Positions 54,019-63,142 of a DNA stretch of 64,000 nucleotides are shown one piece after another. The position numbers and the translations under genes were made by a program. Every line of letters starts with the position of its first letter. The stretch's first letter is position 1. The notes below the pieces were generated by a model. The model had not been told where the DNA came from. It saw nothing but the letters and a program-made list of their open reading frames with translations, and ran no database searches. Origin of the DNA: Kocuria dechangensis (GTDB lineage Bacteria; Actinomycetota; Actinomycetes; Actinomycetales; Micrococcaceae); NCBI RefSeq assembly GCF_014636775.1, contig NZ_BMEQ01000009.1, positions 1-64,000 of the forward strand, given 5' to 3'.

Positions 54019-54858
54019 TCACGGCCCGACGGGCGCGGCGGGCCGGCACGCCGGGCGGCCCGCCGGGGTGCGCACGATGCGGTAGGTGTAGGCCGGCTCG
54101 GCCACCCCGATCGGCCCGTCGAAGACCTCCTGCGCCTCCTCGACCGCGCGGGTCGGGGAGTTCCACACCGGCAGGTGCGTGAGCAGCAGCTTGCGCGCCC
54201 CGGCGTCGCGGGCGGCCTCGGCCGCGCGGCGGCCGGTGAGGTGGATGCCGCGCAGGGCGTCGTCGCGGCCCTCGTGGTAGGCGGCCTCGCACAGGAAGAC
54301 GTCGGCGCCCCGGGCCGCGCGCACGAGCCCCTCGCAGGCGTCGGTGTCCCCCGAGTAGGTCAGGGTGCTGGGGCCCTTGGGGCCGTCGTAGTCGATGCGC
54401 AGGGCGTAGGGCTCCGGGGTCGGGTGCTCCACGAGGAACGGCGTGACGGTGAAGGGTCCCATCCGCACCGGCTCCTCCGGCACCCAGGTGTGGAAGTCGA
54501 ACTCCCCCGTCATCCCCGGGTCCGCCGGCAGGCCGTGCGTGCCGCTCAGGTACTCGTGGGTGCCGGAGGGCGCCCACAGCGGGATCCGGTCCGCGCCCCA
54601 CCCGCGCGGGTCCCACTTGACCGCCACGTGCAGGCCGGCCAGGTCGATGCAGTGGTCCGGGTGCAGGTGGCTGACGAGCACGGCGTCGATGTCGTGCAGG
54701 TCGATGTGGCGCTGGAGGACGCCCAGGGCGCCGTTGCCCATGTCCATCAGCAGTCGCCAGGTGCGGCCCTCGGCGTCCTCGCCGCTGACCAGGTAGCAGG
54801 ACGCGGGGGAATCGGGACCGGCGAAGGAGCCGGTGCATCCGATGATCGTGAGTTTCAT
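54019..54858 (-). CDS. MBL-fold hydrolase, RNase Z-like
   Basis: 279 residues; ATG 54858 after GGAAGG. Family start MKLTIIGCTGS, the metal motif SHLHPDHCIDL, then EHPTPEPYALRI, YSGDTDACEGL and a late LLTHLPVW. It is close in type to the RNase Z/phosphonate MBL group, but lacks a clear exosite arm. It lies between murI and rph on the same strand. Substrate unknown. Confidence 0.88.
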   Translation of the reverse strand: MKLTIIGCTGSFAGPDSPASCYLVSGEDAEGRTWRLLMDMGNGALGVLQRHIDLHDIDAVLVSHLHPDHCIDLAGLHVAVKWDPRGWGADRIPLWAPSGTHEYLSGTHGLPADPGMTGEFDFHTWVPEEPVRMGPFTVTPFLVEHPTPEPYALRIDYDGPKGPSTLTYSGDTDACEGLVRAARGADVFLCEAAYHEGRDDALRGIHLTGRRAAEAARDAGARKLLLTHLPVWNSPTRAVEEAQEVFDGPIGVAEPAYTYRIVRTPAGRPACRPAAPVGP

Positions 54859-54913
54859 GGACTGGGCCTTCCAGGGGGACCGGTGGGACGGCGGCCGCAC
54901 CGGCCGCGGGGCT

Positions 54914-55849
54914 TCAGGACGAGGACGCTCCGGAGCCCCCGATCATCTCGGGCGTGATCCGGGCCAGCGACCCGGTGGGGAACTGCTCGGCCACGGAGCT
55001 GGTGTGCCGGACGCGGCTGACCTCGGGGCCCAGGAAGCGGCGGGCCAGCACCTCGAAGGACGCGGCGTCGCCCGTGGCGAGGAAGTCGTGCCGAGCGGGC
55101 AGCTCGGGGTCGCGCTCGAGCCCGTGGCCGACGAGCGCCCGGTAGACGTCCTTCGCGGTCTCCTCCGCGCTGGAGACCAGGGTCACGGCGTCGCCCATCA
55201 CGTAGGAGATGACGCCCGTGAGCAGGGGGTAGTGCGTGCACCCCAGGACGACCGTGTCCACCCCCGCCTCGTGCAGGGGGTCGAGGTAGCGCTGGGCGGT
55301 GGCCAGCAGCTCGGGCCCGGTGGTGATCCCGGCCTCCACGTACTCCACGAACGCGGGGCACGCCACGGAGCTCAGCTCCAGGTGGGGCGCGGCGGCGAAG
55401 GTGTCGTCGTAGGCGCGGGAGCCGATGGTCGCCTCGGTGCCGATCACGCCGATCCGCCCGTTGCGGGTCGAGGCCACGGCCCGGCGCACGGCCGGCTGGA
55501 TGACCTCCACCACGGGGATGCCGTAGTCGCGGGTGTAGCGCTCGCGGGCGTCCCGGAGGACGGCGGCGGAGGCGGTGTTGCAGGCGATGACCAGGAGCTT
55601 CACCCCGGAGTCCACCAGCTCGTCCATGATCCGCAGCGCGTGGGCCCGGACCTCGGCGATCGGCAGGGGCCCGTAGGGGCCGTGGGCGGTGTCCCCCACG
55701 TACACGATCTGCTCGTGGGGCAGCTGGTCGATGATGGCGCGCGCCACGGTGAGCCCGCCCACGCCGGAGTCGAACACTCCGATGGGCGACCCGGGGTTGG
55801 GGCCGTCCGCGACCGCGCTGCCGGGTCCCACGACGTCGTCATCCTGCAT
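54914..55849 (-). CDS. murI: Glutamate racemase
   Basis: 311 residues; makes D-glutamate for peptidoglycan. The two catalytic Cys are in [10 protein letters not shown] and [22 protein letters not shown] and [11 protein letters not shown] are signatures. ATG 55849 is used because -10 TATTCT at 55859-55864 lies 9 nt upstream with no ribosome-binding site. First gene of a run with MBL hydrolase, rph, rdgB and phosphotransferase. Confidence 0.95.
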   Translation of the reverse strand: MQDDDVVGPGSAVADGPNPGSPIGVFDSGVGGLTVARAIIDQLPHEQIVYVGDTAHGPYGPLPIAEVRAHALRIMDELVDSGVKLLVIACNTASAAVLRDARERYTRDYGIPVVEVIQPAVRRAVASTRNGRIGVIGTEATIGSRAYDDTFAAAPHLELSSVACPAFVEYVEAGITTGPELLATAQRYLDPLHEAGVDTVVLGCTHYPLLTGVISYVMGDAVTLVSSAEETAKDVYRALVGHGLERDPELPARHDFLATGDAASFEVLARRFLGPEVSRVRHTSSVAEQFPTGSLARITPEMIGGSGASSS

Positions 55850-55858
55850 AACGACAAG

Positions 55859-55887
55859 AGAATAGTCTCGGCCGGTCCGCCGCGCGA
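55859..55887 (-). promoter_or_regulatory. murI promoter, very short leader
   Basis: -10 TATTCT (55859-55864), 9 nt before the murI ATG. A weak -35-like TTCGCG lies about 18 bp upstream. The leader should be 0-4 nt. Confidence 0.45.
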
Positions 55888-55924
55888 ACCGCACGCCCCC
55901 CGGGGGCGCGTGATGCCCGCCACA

Positions 55925-55951
55925 CCGTCCCGCCGGGCGGCGGCGGGACGG
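55925..55951 (-). terminator. Terminator of clpS-DUF2017
   Basis: 11-bp stem CCGTCCCGCCG/CGGCGGGACGG with a 5-nt loop, 24 bp after the DUF2017 stop. Confidence 0.6.
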
Positions 55952-55975
55952 AGGACGCCCCAGGTCAGCCGCGGG

Positions 55976-56536
55976 TCAGTCGCGGGGCAGGCTGTGCAGC
56001 AGGGCCTCCATGAGGGTCTCCTGCAGCCAGGAGACGAAGTTGTAGAGCAGCGACATGTACGTCTCGACGTCCTCGATCTCCGACCAGTCGTCGTACCGGC
56101 CGATCCGCTCGGCGTCCTCCGCGCTGCGGATCCCCAGCCGGTCCGCGAGCACGAGCCGGACGTCGTTGAGGGCCCGGCCGAAGGCCTGCGCCTGGTCGGG
56201 GTCCAGCCGCACCGGCTGGCTCTCGAGCGAGAGGGCCGCCTGCTTCAGGGCGCCGATCTTCGCCTCGCGCAGTCCCCGCTCGGTGTACCGGCGGAACTCC
56301 GCGGCGCGCTCGGGGTCCTGGCTCGCGTCCGGGAGGAGCCGGCGCAGCGCGGGGTCCTCCGGCGCGGAGGGGTCCCCCGACACCCCGATCAGCCGCTCCA
56401 GGGGGTCCTCGGAGACGGGGTGCTCCGGGGCGAGCGCCTCGGCGACGTCGGCGAAGAGCTTCTGCAGCAGCTCCTTCTCCGGTTCCTCGAGGCGCGCGGT
56501 GATGCCCTTGCGGGTCGCGCGGAAGCCCTGCGCCAT
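55976..56536 (-). CDS. DUF2017 family protein
   Basis: 186 residues, helical, starting MAQGFRATRKGITARLEEPEKELLQKLFADV and ending SWLQETLMEALLHSLP in outline. DUF2017 is an actinobacterial family usually found just after clpS. Its ATG overlaps the clpS stop by one base (TGATG), so translation is coupled. A role in ClpS/Clp protease work is suggested only by context. Confidence 0.85.
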   Translation of the reverse strand: MAQGFRATRKGITARLEEPEKELLQKLFADVAEALAPEHPVSEDPLERLIGVSGDPSAPEDPALRRLLPDASQDPERAAEFRRYTERGLREAKIGALKQAALSLESQPVRLDPDQAQAFGRALNDVRLVLADRLGIRSAEDAERIGRYDDWSEIEDVETYMSLLYNFVSWLQETLMEALLHSLPRD

Positions 56537-56910
56537 CACTCGCCCCCGGCCTTCTCGAAGGTGGCCCACAGCCCGAAGCCGTGCATGGCCGCGGTGTGGG
56601 TCTCGGCCTCCTCGAGGGAGCCGCTGGCCACCACGGAGCGGCCGCGGTGGTGGACCTCGAGCATCAGGGCGCGCGCCTTCTCCTCCGGGTAGCCGAAGTA
56701 GGAGCGGAACACGTAGGTCACGTAGCTCATGAGGTTGACCGGGTCGTCCCACACGACCACGTTCCAGGGCAGGTCGGTCGCCACGGACGGCGCCGAGGCC
56801 TCGGACACCGCTCCGGCGGGGCGGGTCTCCGGCGGGGCGCTGACGGTGAGCACCGCGGGCAGAGCGGTGCCGGCGGCCTGGGGAGCGGCGGGAGCGAGGG
56901 TGCAGTGCAT
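56536..56910 (-). CDS. clpS: ATP-dependent Clp protease adaptor ClpS
   Basis: 124 residues. The core is WNVVVWDDPVNLMSYVTYVFRSYFG, then A-MLEVHHRGRSVVASGSLEEAE and HGFGLWATFEK, the N-degron-binding adaptor of Clp ATPases. The first 45 residues are a long Ala/Pro-rich extension. Coupled to DUF2017. Confidence 0.94.
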   Translation of the reverse strand: MHCTLAPAAPQAAGTALPAVLTVSAPPETRPAGAVSEASAPSVATDLPWNVVVWDDPVNLMSYVTYVFRSYFGYPEEKARALMLEVHHRGRSVVASGSLEEAETHTAAMHGFGLWATFEKAGGE

Positions 56911-56976
56911 GGTCCGTCCATCGTAGCGAGTGGCGCGTGCGGGCCGGCACCGGGAGCCCGGGCGGGGTCCCGTGGC

Positions 56977-56982
56977 TAGAGT
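56977..56982 (+). promoter_or_regulatory. pncB -10 box, leaderless
   Basis: TAGAGT, 7 nt before the GTG at 56990, the same arrangement as metG. Confidence 0.6.
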
Positions 56983-56989
56983 GGTGCCC

Positions 56990-58330
56990 GTGAAACAGCG
57001 CACCCCCGGGTGGGCCCCGCCGCCCACGTCCCTGATGACCGACCACTACGAGCTCACCATGCTGCAGGCCGCCCTGCACTCGGGCACCGCGCACCGGCGC
57101 AGCGTGTTCGAGGTGTTCGCCCGCCGCCTGCCGGCCGGGCGCCGCTACGGCGTGGTCGCGGGCACGGGCCGCCTGCTCGAGGGGCTCGAGAGCTTCCGCT
57201 TCGGCGACGACCAGCTGCGCTTCCTCGCGGACACGGGCGTGGTCAACCGCGCCACCCTGGACTACCTGGCCGGCTTCCGCTTCCGGGGCGCGATCTCCGG
57301 CTACGCCGAGGGCGAGGCCTACTTCCCGCACTCGCCGCTGATGGTGGTCGAGGCGACGTTCGCGGAGGCGTGCGTGCTGGAGACGTACTTCCTGTCCGTG
57401 CTCAACTACGACAGCGCCGTGGCCTCCGCGGCCTCCCGCATGGTCGGGGCGGCCGCGGGCCGGCCCTGCATCGAGATGGGCTCGCGCCGCGCCCACGAGG
57501 AGGCGGCGGTCGCCGCGGCCCGGGCGGCGGTGATCGGCGGCTTCGACTCGACGTCGAACCTCGAGGCCGGCCGGCGCTACGGGCTGAAGACCGTCGGCAC
57601 CGCCGCCCACTCCTTCACCCTCCTGCACGACACCGAGGAGGACGCCTTCCGCGCCCAGCTCGAGTCGATGGGCCGGGACACGACGCTGCTGGTCGACACC
57701 TACGACGTCGAGGCCGCCGTCCGGAAGGCCGTCGAGCTGGCGGGCCCCGAGCTGGGGGGCGTGCGGATCGACTCCGGCGACCTGGTCACCCAGGCCGGGT
57801 GGGTCCGGGAGCTCCTGGACGGCCTGGGCAACGCGAGCACGCGCATCACCGTGACCTCGGACCTCGACGAGTACGCGATCGCCTCGCTCAACGCCGCCCC
57901 CGTGGACTCGTTCGGGGTCGGCACCCGGGTCGTCACCGGCTCGGGCGCGCCGACGTCGTCGATGGTCTACAAGCTCGTGGCCCGCGAGGACTCCTCCGGC
58001 GAGCTGCGCCCGGTGGCGAAGGCGGCGAAGGGCAAGACCTCCGTGGGCGGGCGCAAGCACGCCCTGCGCCGCCTCGACCCGACGGGCGTCGCCACGCACG
58101 AGATGGTGGGCGTCGGGCGCACGCCCGACGACGACGGGGACGACCGGCCGCTGCTGCAGGACTTCGTCCGCGACGGCGAGCTGCTCGACAGCTGGACCGG
58201 CGCCGAGGGCGTCGTCCGCGCCCGTGAGCGGCACGCCGCGTCCGTCGCGGAGCTGCCGCGCTCGGCCCGCCGGCTCAGCGAGGGCGACCCCGTGATCCCG
58301 ACCGTCATCGAGCCGGAGGCACTGGCCTGA
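56990..58330 (+). CDS. pncB: Nicotinate phosphoribosyltransferase
   Basis: 446 residues; converts nicotinate and PRPP to NaMN for NAD salvage. SLMTDHYELTMLQAAL, VFEVFARRLPAGRRYGV, the GGFDSTSNLEAG region with KTVGTAAHSF, and GGVRIDSGDL are family blocks. GTG 56990 is supported by the -10 box 7 nt upstream. The next gene is a nicotinamidase-like protein. Confidence 0.95.
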   Translation: MKQRTPGWAPPPTSLMTDHYELTMLQAALHSGTAHRRSVFEVFARRLPAGRRYGVVAGTGRLLEGLESFRFGDDQLRFLADTGVVNRATLDYLAGFRFRGAISGYAEGEAYFPHSPLMVVEATFAEACVLETYFLSVLNYDSAVASAASRMVGAAAGRPCIEMGSRRAHEEAAVAAARAAVIGGFDSTSNLEAGRRYGLKTVGTAAHSFTLLHDTEEDAFRAQLESMGRDTTLLVDTYDVEAAVRKAVELAGPELGGVRIDSGDLVTQAGWVRELLDGLGNASTRITVTSDLDEYAIASLNAAPVDSFGVGTRVVTGSGAPTSSMVYKLVAREDSSGELRPVAKAAKGKTSVGGRKHALRRLDPTGVATHEMVGVGRTPDDDGDDRPLLQDFVRDGELLDSWTGAEGVVRARERHAASVAELPRSARRLSEGDPVIPTVIEPEALA

Positions 58331-58385
58331 CCGGCCGGGCCCCCACCGCACCCACCACCCCCACACCGCACCGAGGAGGAACGAG

Positions 58386-58994
58386 ATGAGGACCGCACTG
58401 ATCGTCGTGGACGTGCAGAACGACTTCTGCGAGGGCGGGTCGCTGCCCGTCGACGGAGGCGCGGAGGTGGCCGCGGCCGTGTCCGAGCACCTCGAGGAGC
58501 ACCACGCCGACTACGCCGCGATCGCCGCCACCCAGGACTGGCACGCCGACCCCGGAGAGGACGTCCCGGACGAGCCGGAGGGGGCGGACTCGTGGCCCGT
58601 CCACTGCGTGGCCGACTCCCGGGGCGCCGCACCGCACCGGGACCTGGACACGGACTGGATCCAGGCGTGGTTCCGCAAGGCCGACCACGCGGCGGCGCAC
58701 TCGGGCTTCGAGGGCCTCCTGGCCCCGGACGCGGACGTGCCCATGGGCGACGACGAGGACGTGGTCGAGGACGACGTCAGCCTCGACGACTGGCTGCGGG
58801 AGCGCGAGATCGAGGCGGTGGAGATCGTGGGCCTCGCGACCGACCTCGGCGTCCGGTCCACGGCCCTGGACGCGGTCGAGGCCGGCTACGACACCCGCGT
58901 GCTCGTGGACCTGACGGCGGGCCGCGCCGAGGAGGCCACCGAGCGGGCCCTGCAGGAGATGGCCGACGCCGGGGTGGAGATCGTCCGGTCCTGA
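58386..58994 (+). CDS. PncA-like isochorismatase-family protein lacking catalytic Cys
   Basis: 202 residues; ATG after GAGGAGG. It aligns with actinobacterial nicotinamidases: VVDVQNDFCEGGSL (Asp9), TQDWHADPGED (Asp51, His53), SWPVHCV (His73) and FRKADHAAAHSGFEG (Lys98). Two active-site positions differ. The nucleophilic Cys of TDxCV is Gly155 (ATDLGVRSTALDA), and the third His of the metal site is Asp59. An acidic insert (GDDEDVVEDDVSLDD) precedes the last helix pair. The location after pncB argues for NAD salvage, yet normal amidase chemistry needs the Cys. It may be inactive or do different chemistry, as in isochorismatases with Gly at this position. Confidence 0.85.
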   Translation: MRTALIVVDVQNDFCEGGSLPVDGGAEVAAAVSEHLEEHHADYAAIAATQDWHADPGEDVPDEPEGADSWPVHCVADSRGAAPHRDLDTDWIQAWFRKADHAAAHSGFEGLLAPDADVPMGDDEDVVEDDVSLDDWLREREIEAVEIVGLATDLGVRSTALDAVEAGYDTRVLVDLTAGRAEEATERALQEMADAGVEIVRS

Positions 58995-59018
58995 CCGGGC
59001 CCCTCCCCCGCGCCGGCG

Positions 59019-60821
59019 TCACTTGCGGCCGATGAACCAGTCCTGGAGCTTCTTGACCCGCGCCTGGAGCTGGGCCTCGTTGGCCTGCGCCACGGCCGGG
59101 CCGCCGCACACGCGGCGCAGCTCGTTGTGGATCACGCCGTGCGGGGTGCCGGTGCGGGACGCCCACGCGGAGACGTTCTTGGACAGCGTGGAGCGCAGCT
59201 CCTTGAGCCGGCGGTGGTCCGGAACGGCGTGCTGCTGGGGTGCGGCCCCCACCGCCGAGCGGTTGCGGGCGTGCTGGCGCTGGCGCTCCCGCAGCAGCTC
59301 CGAGACCTGGTCCGCCTCGAGCAGGCCGGGGATGCCCAGGAAGTCGGCCTCCTCCTCGGAGCCCACCGCGACGCCGCCGCCGAACGCGCCGCCGTCGAAG
59401 AGCACGCCGTGGAAGGACGCGTCCGACTCGAGCGCCTCGAAACGGCCCTGCGCCAGGGCGGAGGACGCCTTCTCCTCCCGGTTGGCGGCCTCGAGCAGGT
59501 CGTCGTCCCAGCCCTCCTCCATCGGGTCCGCGGGCAGCCCGGTCTCCGCCGCGCCGGGCCGGTCGAGGGCGTGGTCGCGCTCGGCCTCCATCTCGTTGGC
59601 GAGGTTCATCAGGGCGGGCACGGACGGCAGGAAGACCGAGGCGGTCTCCCCGCGCTTGCGGGCGCGCACGAAGCGGCCCACGGCCTGGGCGAAGAACAGC
59701 GGGGTGGACGTCGACGTCGCGTAGACGCCCACGGCCAGGCGCGGGACGTCGACGCCCTCGGAGACCATGCGCACCGCGACCATCCAGCGGGCGTCGCCGG
59801 CCGAGAACTCGTCGATCTTGTCGGACGCGGTCTTGTCGTCGGAGAGCACCACAGTGGGCTTCTCCCCCGTGATCCGCCGCAGCTGCTCAGCGTAGGCCTT
59901 CGCGTCCTGGTGGTCGGTCGCGATGACGAGGGCCCCGGCGTCGGGCACGGTGCGGCGGACCTCCGTGAGCCGCTGGTCGGCGGCCTGCAGCACCGAGGGG
60001 ATCCACTGCCCGTTGGGGTCGAGGGCGGTGCGCCACGCCTGGGAGGTGATGTCCTTGGTGAAGCCCTCGCCCAGCTCCGCGGCCATCTCCTCGCCGCTGC
60101 TCGTGCGCCAGCGCATCTGCCCGGAGTAGGCCAGGAAGATCACGGGCCGGACCACGTGGTCCTTGAGCGCGTCGCCGTAGCCGTAGGTGTAGTCGGAGGA
60201 CGAGCGGCGGATCCCGTCGGCGTCCTCGTCGTAGCGCACGAAGGGGATGGGGGCGGTGTCCGAGCGGAAGGGCGTGCCGGTCAGGGAGAGGCGGCGGACC
60301 GCGGGGTCGAACGCCTCGCGCAGGCCGTCGCCCCAGGTGAGGGAGTCACCGGCGTGGTGGATCTCGTCCATGATGACGAGGGTGCGCCCGGCCTCGGTGC
60401 GGGCCCGGTGCAGCAGGGGCTTCATGGCCACCTGCGAGTAGGTCACGGCCGCGCCGAGGTAGTCGCGGCCGTGGTGGCCGTCGGCGTTCTTGAAGTTGGG
60501 GTCGAGCGCGATGCCCGCGCGGGCGGCGGCGTCCGCCCACTGCCGCTTCAGGTGGTCCGTCGGGGTCACCACGGTGATCCGGTTGACGGTCCCCCGGTCG
60601 ACGAGCTCCTTCGCGACGCGCAGCGCGAAGGTGGTCTTGCCGGCGCCGGGGGTCGCCACGGCCATGAAGTCCCGCGGCTGGGACTGGAAGTAGCGCTGCA
60701 GCGCCTCGGCCTGCCAGGCGCGCAGCTTGGGGGCGGTGCCCCAGGCGGCCCGGTCGGGATACGCCGGGGGGAGGTCGGCGGCGGCGGCGCCGAACAGGGA
60801 GAGCTGGTCGTCCTGGGACAC
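59019..60821 (-). CDS. SF2 DEAD/DEAH-type helicase with clamp-binding motif
   Basis: 600 residues; GTG 60821 with AAAGGA upstream. The N-terminus is MSQDDQLSLFG: QLSLF at 6-10 matches the sliding-clamp-binding consensus QL[SD]LF. Walker A is ATPGAGKTT (56-64), motif II is MDEIHH (DEIH at 152-155), motif III is SLTGTPFRSD, motif V is VRMVSEGVDVPRL and motif VI is QAVGRFVRAR. The C-terminal 150 residues have no recognised domain and end in a basic stretch (LQARVKKLQDWFIGRK). Probably DNA repair or replication related. Confidence 0.85.
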   Translation of the reverse strand: MSQDDQLSLFGAAAADLPPAYPDRAAWGTAPKLRAWQAEALQRYFQSQPRDFMAVATPGAGKTTFALRVAKELVDRGTVNRITVVTPTDHLKRQWADAAARAGIALDPNFKNADGHHGRDYLGAAVTYSQVAMKPLLHRARTEAGRTLVIMDEIHHAGDSLTWGDGLREAFDPAVRRLSLTGTPFRSDTAPIPFVRYDEDADGIRRSSSDYTYGYGDALKDHVVRPVIFLAYSGQMRWRTSSGEEMAAELGEGFTKDITSQAWRTALDPNGQWIPSVLQAADQRLTEVRRTVPDAGALVIATDHQDAKAYAEQLRRITGEKPTVVLSDDKTASDKIDEFSAGDARWMVAVRMVSEGVDVPRLAVGVYATSTSTPLFFAQAVGRFVRARKRGETASVFLPSVPALMNLANEMEAERDHALDRPGAAETGLPADPMEEGWDDDLLEAANREEKASSALAQGRFEALESDASFHGVLFDGGAFGGGVAVGSEEEADFLGIPGLLEADQVSELLRERQRQHARNRSAVGAAPQQHAVPDHRRLKELRSTLSKNVSAWASRTGTPHGVIHNELRRVCGGPAVAQANEAQLQARVKKLQDWFIGRK

Positions 60822-60864
60822 TCTTGCGACGTCCTTTCGCTCGTGGTCTGGTGGGTCTCGCTGG

Positions 60865-60960
60865 GGCGCCCGGGCCGGCACGGGCTAACCGGCGCGGGCT
60901 TGGCGGCCCGGGTTTGCCGGCACGGGTTTGCCGGCCCGGGCGCACCGGCACGGTGCCGCG
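60865..60960. repeat. Low-complexity CCGGCACGGG-type repeats
   Basis: Degenerate short repeats of CCGGCACGGG, CCGGCCCGGG and GTTTGCCGGC fill the space between the helicase gene and the DUF3039 terminator. No gene is seen. Confidence 0.5.
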
Positions 60961-61023
60961 GCACCGCGGGTTCAGGGCCGGCGGTCCCGGGCGTGCTCCG
61001 GACCGGGCGTGCCGGGGCCACGC

Positions 61024-61049
61024 AAAAGCGCCCGCCGGCGGCGGGCGCT
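61024..61049 (-). terminator. DUF3039 terminator with U-tract
   Basis: Minus strand: 10-bp stem AGCGCCCGCC/GGCGGGCGCT followed by TTTT, 18 bp beyond the stop. Confidence 0.75.
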
Positions 61050-61066
61050 TCGTCGGGGAACGGCGC

Positions 61067-61399
61067 TCAGCCCTTGTCGTCGTCCTTGCCGGGGCGGAGG
61101 CCCTCGTAGATCTCCTTGCAGGTCGGGCAGACCGGGAAGCGCTGCGGGTCGCGGCCCGGGAGCCATACCTTGCCGCACAGGGCGATCACGGGCTCCCCGG
61201 ACAGGGCGGACTCCATGATCTTCTCCTTGCGCACGTAGTGCGCGAACCGCTCGTGGTCACCGGGCTCCTGCAGCTCCCGGGTCTCCTCGCGCTCGATCGT
61301 CGAGGTGCCGCCCGCGGGCTGCGCCGGATCGGTGCCGTAGGGGCTGTCGTCCAGCCCGTTCGTCGGGGTGCCGGTGGTCGCCGCTGAGAAGAGGTGCAT
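61067..61399 (-). CDS. DUF3039 family protein
   Basis: 110 residues. HERFAHYVRKEKIMESALSGEPVIALCGKVWLPGRDP in outline and a following FPVCPTCKEIYEGL form the family core; the Cys residues (ALC, CPTC) look like a zinc ribbon. Found widely in actinobacteria, function unknown. It lies upstream of the helicase gene and has a -10 box 7 nt before its ATG. Confidence 0.88.
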   Translation of the reverse strand: MHLFSAATTGTPTNGLDDSPYGTDPAQPAGGTSTIEREETRELQEPGDHERFAHYVRKEKIMESALSGEPVIALCGKVWLPGRDPQRFPVCPTCKEIYEGLRPGKDDDKG

Positions 61400-61406
61400 G
61401 GGCGCC

Positions 61407-61412
61407 AGTTTA
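61407..61412 (-). promoter_or_regulatory. DUF3039 -10 box, leaderless
   Basis: TAAACT on the minus strand, 7 nt before the ATG at 61399. Confidence 0.6.
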
Positions 61413-61498
61413 CCCCGACCGTCACCCGGACGCCGTCCGACCGCCGCCCGGGGCCGTCACCCGGCGGCTCACGGCCCGGCTGCGGCGAGGGGCCCGGC

Positions 61499-63142
61499 TC
61501 AGCGGTACTGCGCGACCTCCTGCAGCAGCTCGGGGGCGCGGCGGTCGTACCAGCGGCCGCCGAGGACGATCCCGCCCCAGCACACCAGCGGCCCGAGGAC
61601 GACCCCGGTGCCGAGGGCCGTCCAGCCCCAGGACGGGTCGCCGGTGAACACCTGGATCAGCACGAGCACCGCGGCCGGCAGCACCAGCAGGACGATCAGG
61701 CCGAGCGCCACGAACTGGACCAGCACGTTGAGCACCGTGAAGCCCTGGGGGGTCTTGAAGGGCGACTGGCCGGGCGCGGCCACGGGGTAGGTGTAGCGGG
61801 CGGACATGACGGAGGCGAGCCCGGCGCCGCCGAGCAGGGCCAGCACCGTGGCCCCCGCCAGGCCCGGGAGCAGCTCCCAGCGGCCCTGCAGCACGAACGG
61901 CAGGAGCAGCCCGATCGCGGACAGCGGCACGGCCACGACCAGCAGCGCGAGGACCCGGCCCAGGCGGTCGTGCAGACCCCGGACGCCGGTGAGCACGTGC
62001 AGGCTCACGGCGGTGTTGTCGAAGGACACGTCCCCGGAGATCTGGTACGCGAGCAGCGCGGCGAACATGGGGCCCAGGGCGTAGAAGAGGAAGTCCATGC
62101 CGTCCTGCGCGCTCGAGAACCAGACGACCGCGGCGATCGCGGGCACCACGACCAGGGCGCCCGAGTAGCGGGGGTCGCGCACCCAGTAGAGCAGGCAGCG
62201 CGCCGCCACGGCGGCCCATGGGCGCTCGGGGATCCGGTCGAACAGGCCCGCGCCCGCGTCGGCGCGGGGCCCGGCCCTCCGTTCCGTGGTCGCGGAGGTC
62301 AGGGCGCGGGCCTGCGCGACCCGCCAGCACAGGACGAGGACCGCGACGCTCGCGACCGTGAGCGCCGTGCGCGCGGCGGCTTCCGGCCAGCGCCCCGCGG
62401 CGACGTCGGCGGGAACGGCCCACACCGCGCCCACCGGGGTCCACGCGAGCGCCGCCGCCCACTCCGGCAGGCGGTCCCACGTGCCCTCGAGCCCGTTCAT
62501 GGCGCCTGCGAGGAGCGGGCCCATGAGCACGAGGCCCAGCAGGGCCACGAGGGACAGCACCTCCGTGGCGCGGCGGCGCCGGCCCAGGCCCACGGCGAGG
62601 GCCGTGACGAGCCGGGAGCCGCTGACCACCAGCGCCAGGGCGAGCGGCAGACAGAACACCGCGGCCACGACGGCGGGGACGGAGGAGCGCCACGAGGACA
62701 CGGAGGCGATCAGCGCGACGGTCGTGAGCGCGCCCGGGACGCCGACCAGCGCGCCGACGGCCTGGCCCCACTGGACCTGCCCCACGCCGAGGGGGAAGAG
62801 GGCGAGCCGGGCGGGGTCCAGGGTGGCGTCCGCGCGCGAGGCGAGCACGGGCAGGAGCCACCAGGCGAGCGTCGTGCCGCCGCCGGCCAGGACAAGGACG
62901 GTCCGCACGAGGGACAGGTCCTGGCCGCCGAGCAGCACGAGCCCCAGCACCGCGAAGGCGAGCACGAACAGGAAGTAGGCGGCGCCCAGGATCGTTCCCA
63001 CCAGCACCCAGGTGCTGCGCGTGACGGTGTTGAGCAGGATCCGGGCCTTGAGGCCGACGAGCCTGCCCACCAGCACGGCGGACCCGGCGCCGTGCACCGC
63101 CGGGGCGGGGGCGAGCGGGGGGACCGTGCCGGCCCGGTTCAC
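61499..63142 (-). CDS. ABC exporter membrane subunit
   Basis: 547 residues with many hydrophobic helices (about 12-14). GTG 63142 overlaps the ATPase stop as GTGA; GTG 63157 is an alternative. No enzymatic motif. A central loop with RCLLYWVRDPRYSGALVV resembles large ABC-2-like permeases of actinobacteria. Paired with the ATPase upstream; cargo unknown. Confidence 0.8.
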   Translation of the reverse strand: MNRAGTVPPLAPAPAVHGAGSAVLVGRLVGLKARILLNTVTRSTWVLVGTILGAAYFLFVLAFAVLGLVLLGGQDLSLVRTVLVLAGGGTTLAWWLLPVLASRADATLDPARLALFPLGVGQVQWGQAVGALVGVPGALTTVALIASVSSWRSSVPAVVAAVFCLPLALALVVSGSRLVTALAVGLGRRRRATEVLSLVALLGLVLMGPLLAGAMNGLEGTWDRLPEWAAALAWTPVGAVWAVPADVAAGRWPEAAARTALTVASVAVLVLCWRVAQARALTSATTERRAGPRADAGAGLFDRIPERPWAAVAARCLLYWVRDPRYSGALVVVPAIAAVVWFSSAQDGMDFLFYALGPMFAALLAYQISGDVSFDNTAVSLHVLTGVRGLHDRLGRVLALLVVAVPLSAIGLLLPFVLQGRWELLPGLAGATVLALLGGAGLASVMSARYTYPVAAPGQSPFKTPQGFTVLNVLVQFVALGLIVLLVLPAAVLVLIQVFTGDPSWGWTALGTGVVLGPLVCWGGIVLGGRWYDRRAPELLQEVAQYR

